Origin: Saxidomus purpurata
Taxonomy: Eukaryota > Mollusca > Bivalvia > Venerida > Veneridae
Assembly: GCA_022818135.1 (NCBI GenBank)
Contig: JAFMSR010000007.1
Location: forward strand, 24,884,996 to 24,948,995
Length of the DNA stretch: 64,000 nucleotides
Direction: 5' to 3'
Below the pieces are notes generated by a model. The model was not told the origin of the DNA. It was given only the letters and a program-made list of their open reading frames with translations, and ran no database searches. A program made the translations under genes and the position numbers. Of this stretch, positions 35,298-47,193 are shown piece by piece. The first letter of the stretch is position 1. Each line of letters starts with the position of its first letter.

Positions 35298-36545
35298 CCC
35301 CATGAAGTTTTCGGGGGTATACTGGAATCACCCTGTTAGGTCGGAGTGTTGCTATAATATGACCGACTGTCAGAGCTTAAATAGATAAAATCTCTGAAAA
35401 TCTGCTTCTCCAAAACCACAGGCTAGAGCTTAATTGTTTGGTGTGAAGCTATGTCTAGCGCACCGTTAGAGTCAATATTTGACAGCCCGAGGTAGGGGAG
35501 GGGGGCAATCATTTTATATAGATTCCTATTGGAAAACCTTTAAAAATCTTCTACTCAAAAAGCACAATTAATAGAGCTTAGATATGCGGTGTGTAACATT
35601 GTCTAGTAGACTTCTACCAAGTATATTTAAATCATGCCCATGGTGTCAAAATTGACCAAGGGTCAGGAAGAAATGGATGGATAGTGTGCTTTATTAAGAG
35701 CGAATTAATCTGGTCGGAAAATGAGGCATGCAGACAGGAACGTTGTGCTTCTGTACGACAACGCGACATCGCATCCTTGTGATCTGAATTTTACGAATTA
35801 GTGTTTTTGTCAGTAAATAGATACTTTAGACCAAGGGATAATCCAGAGCATATATTAGTTCTAAAGAATTTCCCTAATTCATATTGTTTTCCTCTTTACC
35901 CCGTCTGTCCGCATTACCTTTCCGTCTCTTCGTAATCAAAACCTCTTGATAGATTTAATCACACTGGATGAGAAGCAGGATGAAGTTTAGTTGTGCATAT
36001 TGTAATTTGGAGTCATGTGAGTAGAGGTCAAGGTCATTGACACCTGTATTGTTAAAGCATGTAATTTGAAAAAATATTGTCAGTTCTTCGTATCCAAAAC
36101 ACCTTGTTGAGTTCATGTAACCTAATGGGAGGCATCAGTATGAATTCTAGTTATGCATATTGTAATTTAGGGTCATTTTGTTAGAAATCTAGATCACGAG
36201 GTCGTGTATTGTGATTAAATTTTGGTTGCTCTTCAAATCAAAATCACCTTGTTGTTTTTTATCAAACTGGGATGTGAAGTATCTGTGTGAAGTAGTGTTG
36301 TTCAAATAACAATTTGGGGTCACATAGTCAAATGTCATTGTCACAGGGACCTGAAATGTGAACACAATATTGTCTGTGCTTCATGAACCTCTTGTTGGCT
36401 TTTCATCTGACCTGCTTGGAATTATCAGTATCAAGTGGAATTTTGCATAATTTAGGATAACCAAATGGTCAAAGGTCAAATTCACAGGGGCTTGTAGGTA
36501 GAAAATATTGTCTGCTCTTTATTTCTAAAATCCTTTTCATCAAAC
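35298..36545 (+). repeat. Tandem-core repeat debris (families with 'cccccatgaag' hairpin and others)
   Basis: Starts at a hairpin 'ataccccca...gggggtat' (35294-35322). T1-like units follow (35400-35680). A second block (35880-36545) contains 'ccgtctgtccgcattacctttccg' and repeated 'ggtcaaggtca.tgacacctg' and 'aaaatcaccttgttg' phrases. Confidence 0.6.
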
Positions 36546-37932
36546 ATGGTTAAATTTTCTGGAGGGGGCATTTCTACCCCAGTGATTGTTTCATCCGGGA
36601 GAGATTGGGGTAGGGGTAGGGATAGGGAAGACTTGTGGTTTTGTTTTCAAAAAGATCTATTGTGTCAAAGATGTAAACTCTGTGTCAAGTGCGTATCATT
36701 GCTTGATTCTGTTCTATGGATAGGGAGTTCTGTTATGGAAGTTTAACCATAAACTGTGACCAGATGCCTCACAAAAGCTGGAGTAACTGGGTTCGATCCG
36801 GACGACAGTTATGATAAAGATGAAAACATTCAAACTTAGTTAAAGAAAGCAGCACAACCAAACATTGAGTTTAAAAGTGTCATGAATGCAGATGAGCATT
36901 TAGATGTTGACATTTGAGTTTTAGATGACTGATCTCCCTCAGGACGACTTAGGTAGAGATGAGGATGAATTATAAAGACACTCTATGAAATGTTAGTGCT
37001 TCCTTAAACTCTGTTTATATTTAAATAAATATCAGAGAAATGAATCACATTGTTGTGCATTGAAAGTTTGTGAAAAGTTCATAGAGACATGGTTCTGAAA
37101 ATATACATGAGAAACGTAGTTTATATTCAAACGACTATGCTGATATCAGAACTGTAATGTTTTTATTCATAATGTTATTCATTGAATATTGTTTGTAATA
37201 TATGCAATGAATAACTGACCAATATATACACCTATTTTCGAGAGAAATTGGATGGTGTGTACATTTGTTGGAAAAGAAGCATTGGTGTACAAATAGGAAC
37301 ATTTAAATACTAGTAAAACTGACATTTACAGAAATAAAATAAAATCTGATATGTCTGCTAGTTTACATCATTTCAATTAAGCTAGTATTTGATTGGAAGT
37401 TGGTTACTCATCAACTGTCACTGAAATGACAAGTAGAATATATAACAAATTTTGAATGAAGAATCATACTTTAAGTCACCTTTTCATAGGATAATACCAA
37501 ATGAAAAAGGTCAATAAAATACGCTTGCGTATTCTGTCTTTCTCGAACGGTTTTATAATTTTAAGAAGTAGATAGGTCATATTTATCAGCATAATATTTT
37601 GTCACGGCCAAACGAGTTTAAATAAGAAGTGTAGAGTAATGATATTTTCTCGACAGTGAAAAATGGTCAACATTATGAGTAATACATCTAATAAGAAAAA
37701 CAATATTGTGTTACCATAAAATATAGCTATCAATCGCTTTCATGTACTCAAGATTAACGATTTCGGGCATTTCTGTGCGTTGAATGATTTTCAAGAATAA
37801 GATAACTTGCAGACTTCATGTTTCAACTTACGGTGATTTCCAACCTAAGGGACCAAAGATTACATTTTGAATATCATTTTATGCGGCGGAAAATATAGCT
37901 GCGTTTCAGAGTTCATTTACAGCTAAAATTAA
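36546..37932. other. Intron sequence, nothing recognised
   Basis: The 66-codon frame at 36546 has no support. No gene. Confidence 0.4.
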
Positions 37933-38398
37933 TGACAAAATGAATGATTTTAAGGAAAAGGGTTGTTTAACATAGCTGTTCTCTGCTTAAAGATAAAACC
38001 CTTTTACAAGATATTCTTTAGGACGAAACACAACTGTATTAATTTCATCTGGCGGAGATGTGAAGAACTAGTAAGATTCACTGGATGTGATCCATGTAAA
38101 TAATTGATCGTATTATAAAATATGTGAGTCACAGCCAAGTCTGAAAACTTAAGACTTTCGGTGACTGACAAAATGAATGATTTTAAGGAAAAGGGTTGTT
38201 TAACATAGCTGTTCTCTGCTTAAAGATAAAACCCTTTTACAAGATATTCTTTAGGACGAAACACAACTGTATTAATTTCATCTGGCGGAGATGTGAAGAA
38301 CTAGTAAGATTCACTGGATGTGATCCATGTAAATAATTGATCGTATTATAAAATATGTGAGTCACAGCCAAGTCTGAAAACTTAAGACTTTCGGTGAC
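37933..38398 (+). repeat. Perfect 233-bp tandem duplication
   Basis: 37933-38165 and 38166-38398 appear identical base for base, starting tgacaaaatgaatgatttta and ending tttcggtgac. The second copy ends 57 bp before the Kazal exon. Identity means a very recent event or an assembly duplication. Confidence 0.95.
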
Positions 38399-38455
38399 TG
38401 ACTAGAAAATAACCTTTATGTTTATAGGTAACTTAATAAGGTATAAATATTTCAG

Positions 38456-38680
38456 AATGTGATGAAGAATGTGAAGAATACCAAATATGTGACAGTGGAA
38501 AATGTGTATGTCGAGAAGTTTGTGCAGCAGTTTATGATCCAGTCTGTGGTTATCATGAGAAATCTGACACATTTGATACCTTTTCTTCAAAATGTGAGTT
38601 AAGAAGACACTACTGTCAACAGAAAATGTTCTTTTTCTATGCCAATGGTGAATGCAAGAAAAATAAAGAAAAAGAGAAAG
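38456..38680 (+). CDS. Candidate exon 6, follistatin/Kazal domain
   Basis: A 225-bp exon between 'tttcag' (38455) and 'g|gtaaaa' (38681). With the carried base it begins ECDEECEEYQICDSGKC, a follistatin-type N-terminal hairpin. Next comes VCREVCAAVYDPVCG, the Kazal signature with Y-x-PVCG. Then DTFDTFSSKCELRRHYC and ANGECKK give the remaining Kazal cysteines. So the module order is C-x-C...C...YxPVCG...T-F...C-x-L...C...G-x-C, as in follistatin, agrin and serine-protease-inhibitor Kazal domains. A highly basic tail (KKNKEKEK) follows. It may bind a protease or a growth factor, but the reactive-site loop (before the second PVCG cysteine) does not by itself tell which. It leaves phase 1. Confidence 0.87.
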
Positions 38681-38919
38681 GTAAAAGTGATATTCTCTGA
38701 TTATTTTAACATGTACATCTTTTTTTTTCTATATAGTGCCGTTCAGAAATGGTATAACATAAGGTTTACACAATGTACCTATCTGACCATTCACTGTGAA
38801 TCTGGTAATAAACTTATGCGCTCATACATGTATTCATTTATGTGACATTTTTATGTTCTGAATTTCTTATACAACAATTGACCATGCGTGGGGGTTAACC
38901 TGATTTTATATAGCCTTAT
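38681..38919. other. Intron start, nothing recognised
   Basis: Non-coding after the Kazal exon donor. The 68-codon frame at 38639-38845 is in a different frame from the Kazal domain and is not a gene. Confidence 0.4.
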
Positions 38920-39660
38920 GACGGAGAAACTTTTAAAACCTCTGAAACCACAAGGCCCAGAGCTTAGATACTTGGCATGTAACATTTGCTAGTTGACCTC
39001 TACAAAGGTTGTCCAAATTATGATCCAGGGATCAAAATTTACCCCGCCTGGGGGTCACTTGAATGACATAAGTTTATAGAGGAAAACTTTAAAAACCTTC
39101 TTCTTTGAAACCACATGGCCTGCAGATAAGATACTTAGCATCACGCATTGCATATAGGACATTGAGGATGACCCCCGGGTCACTTGTTTTACATATGCTT
39201 ATATAGGAAACATTTCATAAATCTATTCCTTAAAAAACACAAAGCTCAGGGCTTATGTATTTGGCTGAAGCATTTTCTAGCGGACCTCTGTATGCCCGGG
39301 CGGTAACTTGATTGTACATATGATAAGTAGGAAAACGTTCTTTTCTGAAACCGTAAGGCCTGAAGCTTTTTTTAGTATGTAGAATTAGTATGTAGCATTT
39401 GAGAGTGGGCCTCTACCAAGGATCCCTGGTAAAAATTGATCCCGCCTGGGGGTCTCTTGATTTAACATACATTTTTGTATGCTTTTGTATAAGAACACTT
39501 AAAAGATCTTCTTCTCTGAAACCACAAAGCCCACAGCTTATATACAAAGCATGTAGTATTGCCTAGTTGACCTCTACGGAGATTGTTAAAATCATGATCC
39601 GTGGTCAAAATGCCAGGGGGTCACATGATTAAACAAATGCTTATGTAGGGAAAACAAAAT
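38920..39660 (+). repeat. Degenerate tandem-core element (family T1)
   Basis: Four to five units with 'aaaccacaaggcccagagcttagata', 'gtagcatt..ctagttgacctctac' and 'gatcccgcctgggggtc.cttgattt'. See 7290-8130. Confidence 0.7.
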
Positions 39661-40583
39661 CATTTATGGTCTAATTCAGTTCCCTCAAACGAGCATAAAT
39701 CATTTATAACCTATATTTTCGCTACCATGTGTCTTCCTAAAATCAATACCTACATACAATACTTTCATTATGGATAAGTAAAAACAAAATACTTTTTTCA
39801 AGGGATTAGGCCCGTCAGCCAGCTGTCAAGTCTATTTTCGAAAACGCTTCACATACATGTACATTCATTCAATCTTAGCTTCAACCAGTATATCAAAAAT
39901 GCATTGATTGCCAAAAATAACATTTATCAATACCAGAAGCGTAATTGGACTGTCCATGGTTTGCATGATGAATATAGAAATTTGATTCCAAAATCAGGTA
40001 AATGCTGCAAGCCAACCCTATTCCGTCGTTGGAGTATGAGAATCCATGCTCAAGACCAGTGAAGACCTCTCAAGTCCCTTGACATACCCGAAAAATTTTA
40101 ATGCCGAAAATTAGCCGAACGTTCATAGACACATTACCGAGTTATGAGGAAATATGAGACGACTTACAGAACATATCGTGCGTAGTTCATGAAATAATCT
40201 TCGTTAAACCATTATTTTACATGCTTTTGAAAGTTAACGTCGACGGACATGAAACAATGACTGCTTTACAAACATATTATTATCACTCGTTTTAAGTATC
40301 ATGTAACTGTTTGTTGTAAGACATGAATTGCAAATAAAAATTTGTAATGCGCATCACTTTGAAAATGAAAACTCCGGCTCGGAGGATGTCTTTAACAATC
40401 AGCAGATGATATCTGAAAACATAAAAAAAATTATTGTCATAACAGAACATCTGGCACATTAAACCTTTTTGAAAAATTTGAGTGTAAACGATATGCGACG
40501 AAACCTCGAATGGGTCTTCAATACCCATTATACACTAAATCAACCACCATCACGTGGTTCTTTTCCCGCCTGTTATTCCCGAG
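39661..40583. other. Intron sequence, nothing recognised
   Basis: A small exon that would turn phase 1 into phase 0 is expected somewhere between 38681 and 40583, but none can be supported. Confidence 0.35.
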
Positions 40584-40737
40584 CACATTCTTAAGGTAAT
40601 CCAACCCGCTAATAAATTCATCTCTTGTTATAATTTCGATCATCCCAAATGGTTGATTATCCTTATTGCGACGTGTCTATTGGGAAGTGTTGTAGTCATG
40701 GGATGTGTTCTCTGCTTGATCTATGTTTCTAAATCTG
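40584..40737 (+). CDS. Candidate exon 7, transmembrane segment
   Basis: An open block ends at a consensus donor (g|gtaagt, 40738). After VIQPANKFISCYNFDHPK comes a hydrophobic stretch WLIILIATCLLGSVVVMGCV and LCLIYV, about 25 residues, then SKS. This is a single transmembrane helix. The flanking lysines fit an outside-to-inside (type I) helix. The acceptor could end at 40583 (pyrimidine-rich, cccgag) or 40595 (ttaag). Both enter in phase 0 while the Kazal exon leaves phase 1, so either an exon is missing or the acceptor is misplaced. It leaves phase 1, which matches exon 8. Confidence 0.6.
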
Positions 40738-41559
40738 GTAAGTTTTTCAGCTTTGTATTTGTTGGAAACTAAAACTGTAATTTTATTCTTTCAAAAATAT
40801 GTTATACATGTATATCTTTAAGGTCAACCACATGAAGTTTACTTCAATTAATTTTTGTTAAGCTGTAATCTGCTTCAAACTTGATTAAAGTATTGTATGT
40901 AAGGTACTATTTCCAGAAATAATGCATGCTTATATATTGTCCAAACTCGGCTACTATCGTTTAGGTCAAAAAGTGTGATCGTAGGAAACTTTTCACATAT
41001 TTTCTGCCTTCATAAGCATGCTTAAACTATTGATTCGACAAGAACATTAAACCTGGTAGCTACTGCCATCCCAAAACATCACCCTTACTAATAACCGGAT
41101 TTTGCCCTGGAAAAACTGTTTAAATATATATATATATTTGAGACAGTTAAGGCTCTTGATGAGCTATTAGTACGTGTAGGTTCTTCTAAGATACAGGTCT
41201 GCTTTTTACTGAATTTACTCTACAGTATTCTTGCATTAACCCCTTACAAAAATGCAGTAAATATGTGCAGTCCGGTGCAATACTAAAAATAGAAAAAAAC
41301 TTTTAAAGAATTCAAGTTTGTCAGAATCATATTTACCCATTTATCACATATATATACAATTGTCAGTATCTGTGCAGGAAATGTAAATTTTTAAAATTCT
41401 TGAGTTGTACCCAAATGACTTATTCTATGTATCTGACTTGCATTTAGTAATATTCATCATTTTTTCTTTCAAGGTGTTAATTTCGTTTAAAAATAGACCA
41501 TCGTTAAAAATGACAACAAGAAATAACTTTATTCTTTGTGACAATTTGACTTTGAAATA
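40738..41559. other. Intron sequence, nothing recognised
   Basis: AT-rich, no gene. Confidence 0.4.
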
Positions 41560-41765
41560 ACGTACTTAGCTGAGTAATTACTTAAGAATTTTTGTAAAAT
41601 CGGGGCCTGGGCCTGTACGAATAGTGATCGAATCATGACTCCCAGGTCAGAAGTGACCGTTTCTCTGTAATGTACCAAACGGTCGCTAGATGAGCCATAT
41701 GGTGTCATATTGGCCCTCCTGTTAAGCTCACCTGGCACAAAAGTGAACTATAAATTGGATATATT
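41560..41765 (+). repeat. Abutting ends of two tandem-core elements
   Basis: A T1-like end 'atgagccatatggtgtcata' + 'ttggccctcctgtt' is followed without a gap by a T3-like start 'aagctcacctggcacaaaag'. One element seems to have inserted at the end of another. Confidence 0.5.
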
Positions 41766-43932
41766 GCCCCCCTTTAAACAAAAAAAATGTTCTGGTCTGT
41801 CGTACATGGGGCTACTGTTACCAGGGTGTAGGTCGTAAAGTGGTTTCTGGTTACCTTTAATCAAGACAAGTGTTAGTTGGTGAGAAATAATGTCGCATTT
41901 TTGAGGCGACTGATTATTCTTGTCCTTGATAGTTATATGTTTACGACATATTTAATCAAATAACCACATGCAAGATGTGGCCAAGTTATTTACCTATCGC
42001 TGAATCATTATTTCAAACTTGTATCTTTATCAACCAAAAAGTTATTTAAGCCGTTTCACGTCCAGGTGAAGTGCTCACGAGCAAATAGAGTGAATCATAT
42101 TGTCTATGAAATATCTATATATGCCTATCTTAGGTGTCATACGGTCAAAAAGATCAACCTTAAACACCCGTGTAATGTCTGGTGTTCACTTTATGCAGTT
42201 TCTTTTTAGCTGGTTAATATAAATCTTAACATGCTGCCGTTCTGTCGGCCACAAACTGTATGATTTACGTAGTGTTTTAAACAAAATCAAGCCAGTGACT
42301 TTCTGAAAACGCCATAGGGTTGATAAGATAAGTTTTTAGCATTCAGTCATTGAAATGTAATACAGTCATGTACATTGTAAATGCAAGAACCTTTGGTCAC
42401 CTTTTAAATTCAAATGATTCCTCGCCAACACTCTAGAAGCCGCATTTAATACCACAATCATCAATTGGCCAAATATGGATGCCTGATACTGCAGTTGATT
42501 TACGCTGAGCTCCTTGATGTTTGATCATTAATCAAAGATCAAACGTTCATTACGCGGAATAGTGATTCGCGTGTGGCAGTTCTAAGCACAATTTTAGTGC
42601 TTTACCTGACCAAAATAACTGTCATAAGATGCGATCATCCTCGGAATACACGGCAGCTGTACAATTTCGTGCTTTGGTTCACCCTTTCTTCATGCCGTGT
42701 GAGCCAAATTGACGTGGTAAATGTCTTTCAACCTGTACACTTTGGCTTCAGTCGTATGTGTGTTTAAATTTGCCTGGTTAGACACGTTTCCGAGTGGAAA
42801 CTTATTGAACAGATATTGCAATCATAACTTGTAGAGCTGTGCAATTTTAGGTTGCGAGACAAGGGACACCTTGCCACAGACCCCCACATTCAAAGGAACT
42901 CATGGTCTGTAGGATCTGAAAGAAAAAATGGAGAAAAATATGTTTTTGTACTATCAATATACATGACAGTATATATAAAATAAAACAACCATTTTGATAG
43001 CTGTCATGGTAGTAACGTAACCGTGCAAAACTAAGAAGTATAAACTCTATAATGCAACGGTATATGACATGATAATGAAGAAGTGAGAACATGTGCTCTA
43101 ATCGATTTAATTTGATTTGATCAATAAAAATTCAACCAATAAGCAAAAGACCTTTGATTCGAGTGTGTGTCAGCGGCTGCACATTTGTAAAATTGGGTGA
43201 CAAATCGTTGCTGGACTTGGTCTAGATCCAGGGGCCTTTCACTGCCAGAAGCTTCTCACCGACACGGCTAATTTATTAATCACGATATATACATGAATCC
43301 TGATATAATGATGGTAGTTTATTTACATGTTCGTCTACGCACTACAGTTTTAAGCATTGTGTTTGAGCGTTTCATTATTAATGTGCTTTTGTTGAATTCC
43401 ACAAGAAGCAACTTTTTACACTTTGTTATCTGCTTTAGTTGACACTTTTCTAAAATTATAGATACGTTTCTGGAAGTGCCAAATTGTGTCCGGACACTTT
43501 GAAAGTCAAATATGTTTACAGAAGAAATAAACTACCTCACGAAAAACTATCTAACTTCGTCCTCGAATAAGCTATAGTCATTTAAGAGGGGTTTTACTTA
43601 GTTAGACGAAGTTTTGTACAGTGAAGGTCATCGTTGCTAACTGGCGGAATAATTATATGATTTAATCCGTCATACAGAAATGGGAGTCCACAAATGGTGA
43701 TTGACTGATAGTTTATGTCACTCTTTTTATGCAGACATCTACCTGACAAGTAAGTGATACGTTATGTAGTCACTTATGTTAATGCCTTGTTACGTGCACC
43801 ACGCAACATTATGGCTGTTCTTAAAATGTTCACATCGATTATAATTTTGTAATAAAGTGTTCTATGTCAAAACGCACCAATCATACAAACCGTCCATCAG
43901 AGTTATGTACTAATGTTTTACACATTACTATG
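41766..43932. other. Intron sequence, nothing recognised
   Basis: No supportable gene. The frames at 42573-42767 and 42847-43092 are unsupported. Confidence 0.4.
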
Positions 43933-44466
43933 GAGTAAAAAGGTGATATCCGTTCCAGCCGCTGACCACTTGAAATACAGCTTGCACAGATAAACGACTT
44001 TTATATTAAATAAAGTTGATATAATGATAAAGAACACGATCAACACTGGACGGTTTCTAGCTTTACTGGACACAGTCCAGCAGAGCCTATGGCATGATGG
44101 TTAGTCCATCGAGTAAAAAGGTGATATTCGTTCCAGCCGCTGACCACTTGAAATACAGCGTGCACAGATAAACGACTTTTATACTAAATAAAGTTGATAT
44201 AATGATAAAGAACACGATCAACACTTGACGGTTTCTAGCTATACTGGACACAGTCCAGCAGAGCCTATGGCATGATGGTTAGTCCGTCGAGTAAAAAGGT
44301 GATATTCGTTCCAGCCGCTGACCACTTGAAATACAGCGTGCACAGATAAACGACTTTTATACTAAATAAAGTTGATAGAATGATAAAGAACACGATCAAC
44401 ACTGGACGGTTTCTAGCTCTACTGGACACAGTCCAGCAGAGCCTATGGCATGATGGTTAGTCCGTC
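43933..44466 (+). repeat. 3 x 178-bp tandem array
   Basis: Copies start 'gagtaaaaaggtgatat' at 43933, 44111 and 44289, with few differences. Each unit contains both intron sequence (ttccagccgctgaccacttg) and the start of a family T2 element (actggacacagtccagcaga), so the duplication boundary cuts the element. Confidence 0.93.
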
Positions 44467-44765
44467 GTACGTCCGTCTCTCCTTAAACATTTCATTGATT
44501 ACAATCTACAGGTCACAATTTGCACTGAAGAACCTACTGATTTTGGTCAGTGGGTCAAATGTCAAGGTCACAGTAACCCCCGTTAGCTTTTCCTGAAACA
44601 CTCTATATATCACAATTTTCTTTGACTTTCATAAAACGTTTAGAGAATGTTGTTTGCAACCAGTACATGATCACGTTTGGTTTGGTATGTTGGTCAAAGG
44701 TCAAAGTCACAGAGACCTGAGCTTTTTAAATTATTTAAGCTCAATATTTTGAGATTTAATTATCA
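44050..44765 (+). repeat. Tandem-core element (family T2, copy 3) with tripled 5' end
   Basis: The element's hairpin start is present three times because of the 178-bp array. Only the third copy continues into 'gtccgtcgtacgtccgtctc' and the internal 'ggtcaaggtcacagtaacc' units, ending near 44760. Confidence 0.7.
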
Positions 44766-45049
44766 ATTACAGTCATTTTACTCTCACGAGTCTTTATCAG
44801 GGTTAAACAATTTAAGTTATGTTTAAATATTTGGTTTTCAGCATTAAGTAATGTATCTCTACTCCTCGGGTTAAATTGACTCGGCCTAGTGGTGGAGATT
44901 TGTATTACCAAGTTTCGTATGAGAAGAAATCTTCTTGTCAGAAACTCCAAAACTCAGAGCTCAGGTATTTGGTGTGTATCATTTAGTAAGTGTATTCTTC
45001 AAAGTCAAGTTTGGTAATATTCTGGGGTCAAAATTGGACCTGCACCTAC
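44766..45049. other. Intron sequence with decayed repeat
   Basis: T1-like phrases only. No gene. Confidence 0.35.
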
Positions 45050-45985
45050 TAGGGTGAACTGTTGTGTTCACTCACTGTCCGGCGTACATCTGTTCACCAT
45101 TTTCTTCAAACGCCATTCCTCTGAAACCACAAGGCCGTTGTTGATGAAGCTTTGCACGCATGCTCCTTGTATTAAGCTCTAGCAAACCTATTCAAAGAAT
45201 TCCGCTCCATACAGAACAACGAATAGGAAAACCACTCAAATTCGTCTTCTCCAAAACCGCAATATTTGATGTATGGCACATTCTAGTTAACCTCTATCCA
45301 GGATCGCCTGCCGTCTGCGGCAGACCATCCTTCCATCATTTCGATTGAACAAGTTGAAACCACTGAGCCAATGTTGATGCAGGGTTGTTAATTGTATGAA
45401 GTTCTATCAAAGGTGTTAAAAAAGCTCATTCAATTCAGAACTCTGATTGCTATGACAGCCAATAGGAAAAACTTAAAAAATCTTCTTCTCAAAAATCAGA
45501 AGGCATATATCTTAGATTTTGGCTTGTAGAATTGCCTTGTGGAATTCTACTGAGATTGTTCAAATCATGACCCGCGGGGTAAAATCAACTCCGCAAGGGG
45601 GCTTACTTGATTGTATATAGATTTATAGAGGAAATCGTTTGAAATCTTCTTCTGTGAAACCACAGGGCCTAGAGCGTAAGTATTTTTCATAAAGAATTGC
45701 ATAGTTGACCGCTACCACGATTGTTCAAAACATAATCTCCTAGTCAAAATGGACCCTTCCCAGGGGTGTATTAGATTTCAAATAGGCTTATACATGTATC
45801 GGTAAAAATAAAAAAATATTGTCTACAATCATAAGACCAAGAGCTTAGTTTTTCAGGATGTAGCATTGTGTATTGCACCTCTACGAAGATTCCCCAGGTC
45901 AAAATCAACTTTATCTGCGACGTGATTGTTGACCTTGTATTATATGCAATAGAAGCCAGGTGAGCGATATAGGGATTATTCCCTT
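45050..45985 (+). repeat. Degenerate tandem-core element (family T1/T3)
   Basis: Starts 'ctagggtgaactgttgtgtt', includes five T1 units and ends 'ggtgagcgatatagggatta'. Confidence 0.7.
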
Positions 45986-46684
45986 TGCTTTAAAATTGTC
46001 CCAACTAATGACCCTAAATTATAATATACACTATTGTTACACGACTAGCGAATAACCTACATACATGTAGAACAAAATTTATTTGGGTTATTCTGCAATA
46101 AACCAACCTTGAACGACGCTGCACGCGCATCGTGTTTTGGTTGTTCAATTTCCGCGACGTATAGAGGATCTTACATGGCATATTGTGGATGACTTGGGAC
46201 AGAGCGGTTGGTCTCCGATGGATGACACACGCCCAGTTAACTTTACTAATGTTACGATACCATTTACACTGATTTTATTTACTGTGTTGTTGTTATTGCT
46301 TTTGTTTACACAGTGACGTCATTAATCAAGCGAAACTCTGACGTCATTTATCTATGCCCGTTACTAATATTTTTGTAACTTGAACTGTTATTGCGTACCC
46401 TGAAAATTCAAACCATTACTGTAAATGAAATTCCTGTTAGATTAAAGTTTTTTTTCTTTCTTATGAGACTGTAGTTTACGCAGATGACAAATCTGAAACC
46501 CCGCGTATTTCATGAATGAAAGTCACATTGAAATAACGTCTTTACAAAGTTCGCGGGAGGAAACTTCAACGGCAAAATCTTGGTGCATAGCACGCAAGTG
46601 TAAATTACGTTCGATGAAAATAGTTCTCTCATTGTTTCAAATGTTTTTCAAATAAGTCGTGTTAGAATCGAAATAATAAGTTTC
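45986..46684. other. Intron sequence with one MITE-related half
   Basis: A single arm related to the 46685-46797 MITE (gggttattctgcaataaacc, about 46093-46112) lies here. Nothing else is recognised. Confidence 0.4.
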
Positions 46685-46797
46685 CAAGTTTGGTTTATGG
46701 TAGAATAACCCTCGTTTGTCGTTCTTATGCGTAATAATATAATATTTTTGCGCATAAAAACTCCAAACCCGGGTTATTCTCTGATAAACCAAACATG
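46685..46797. mobile_element. 113-bp hairpin MITE
   Basis: The two halves are inverted copies: caagtttggtttatggtaga on the left and, on the other strand, catgtttggtttatcagaga on the right. Both continue through gaataaccc, gtttg and tttttatgcg-like blocks to the centre. Confidence 0.75.
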
Positions 46798-47057
46798 GAT
46801 ACATATTATTTCTTAATTTTAATGCGCTGAGACATAGGGATGTCCAAAGAAATACCATTTCTGTCTGATTACGAACATTAACATCCATATTAGAGCAGTC
46901 GGTTGAGACAGATTGCTTTTTGGTTCATTGACAGTAAGATCAACTGTGGACATTTTCTTTACTGGTTAAGCTTCTTCTTGCCCTACCATGAACTCAGCTT
47001 GATTTCTCACAAGTTTCGTCATGAGAAACTCCTTTCAATTTAAGTACTGCTGGGACT
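46798..47057. other. Non-coding gap
   Basis: Nothing recognised. Confidence 0.35.
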
Positions 47058-47058
47058 C

Positions 47059-47151
47059 AAAAACAAAAATAATATCAAACAGGGAATGCCACGTACCAAA
47101 AACGCAGCCTCCCCAAAACGAACCCCACAGCACCCAGAAGTGCACACCACC

Positions 47152-47193
<42 letters not shown>

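Noticed and set aside
39800..39857. Possible micro-exon that would repair the phase between Kazal and transmembrane exons
   Set aside because: The phases work but the donor (gtacat) is weak and the residues are uninformative; too easy to find by chance.
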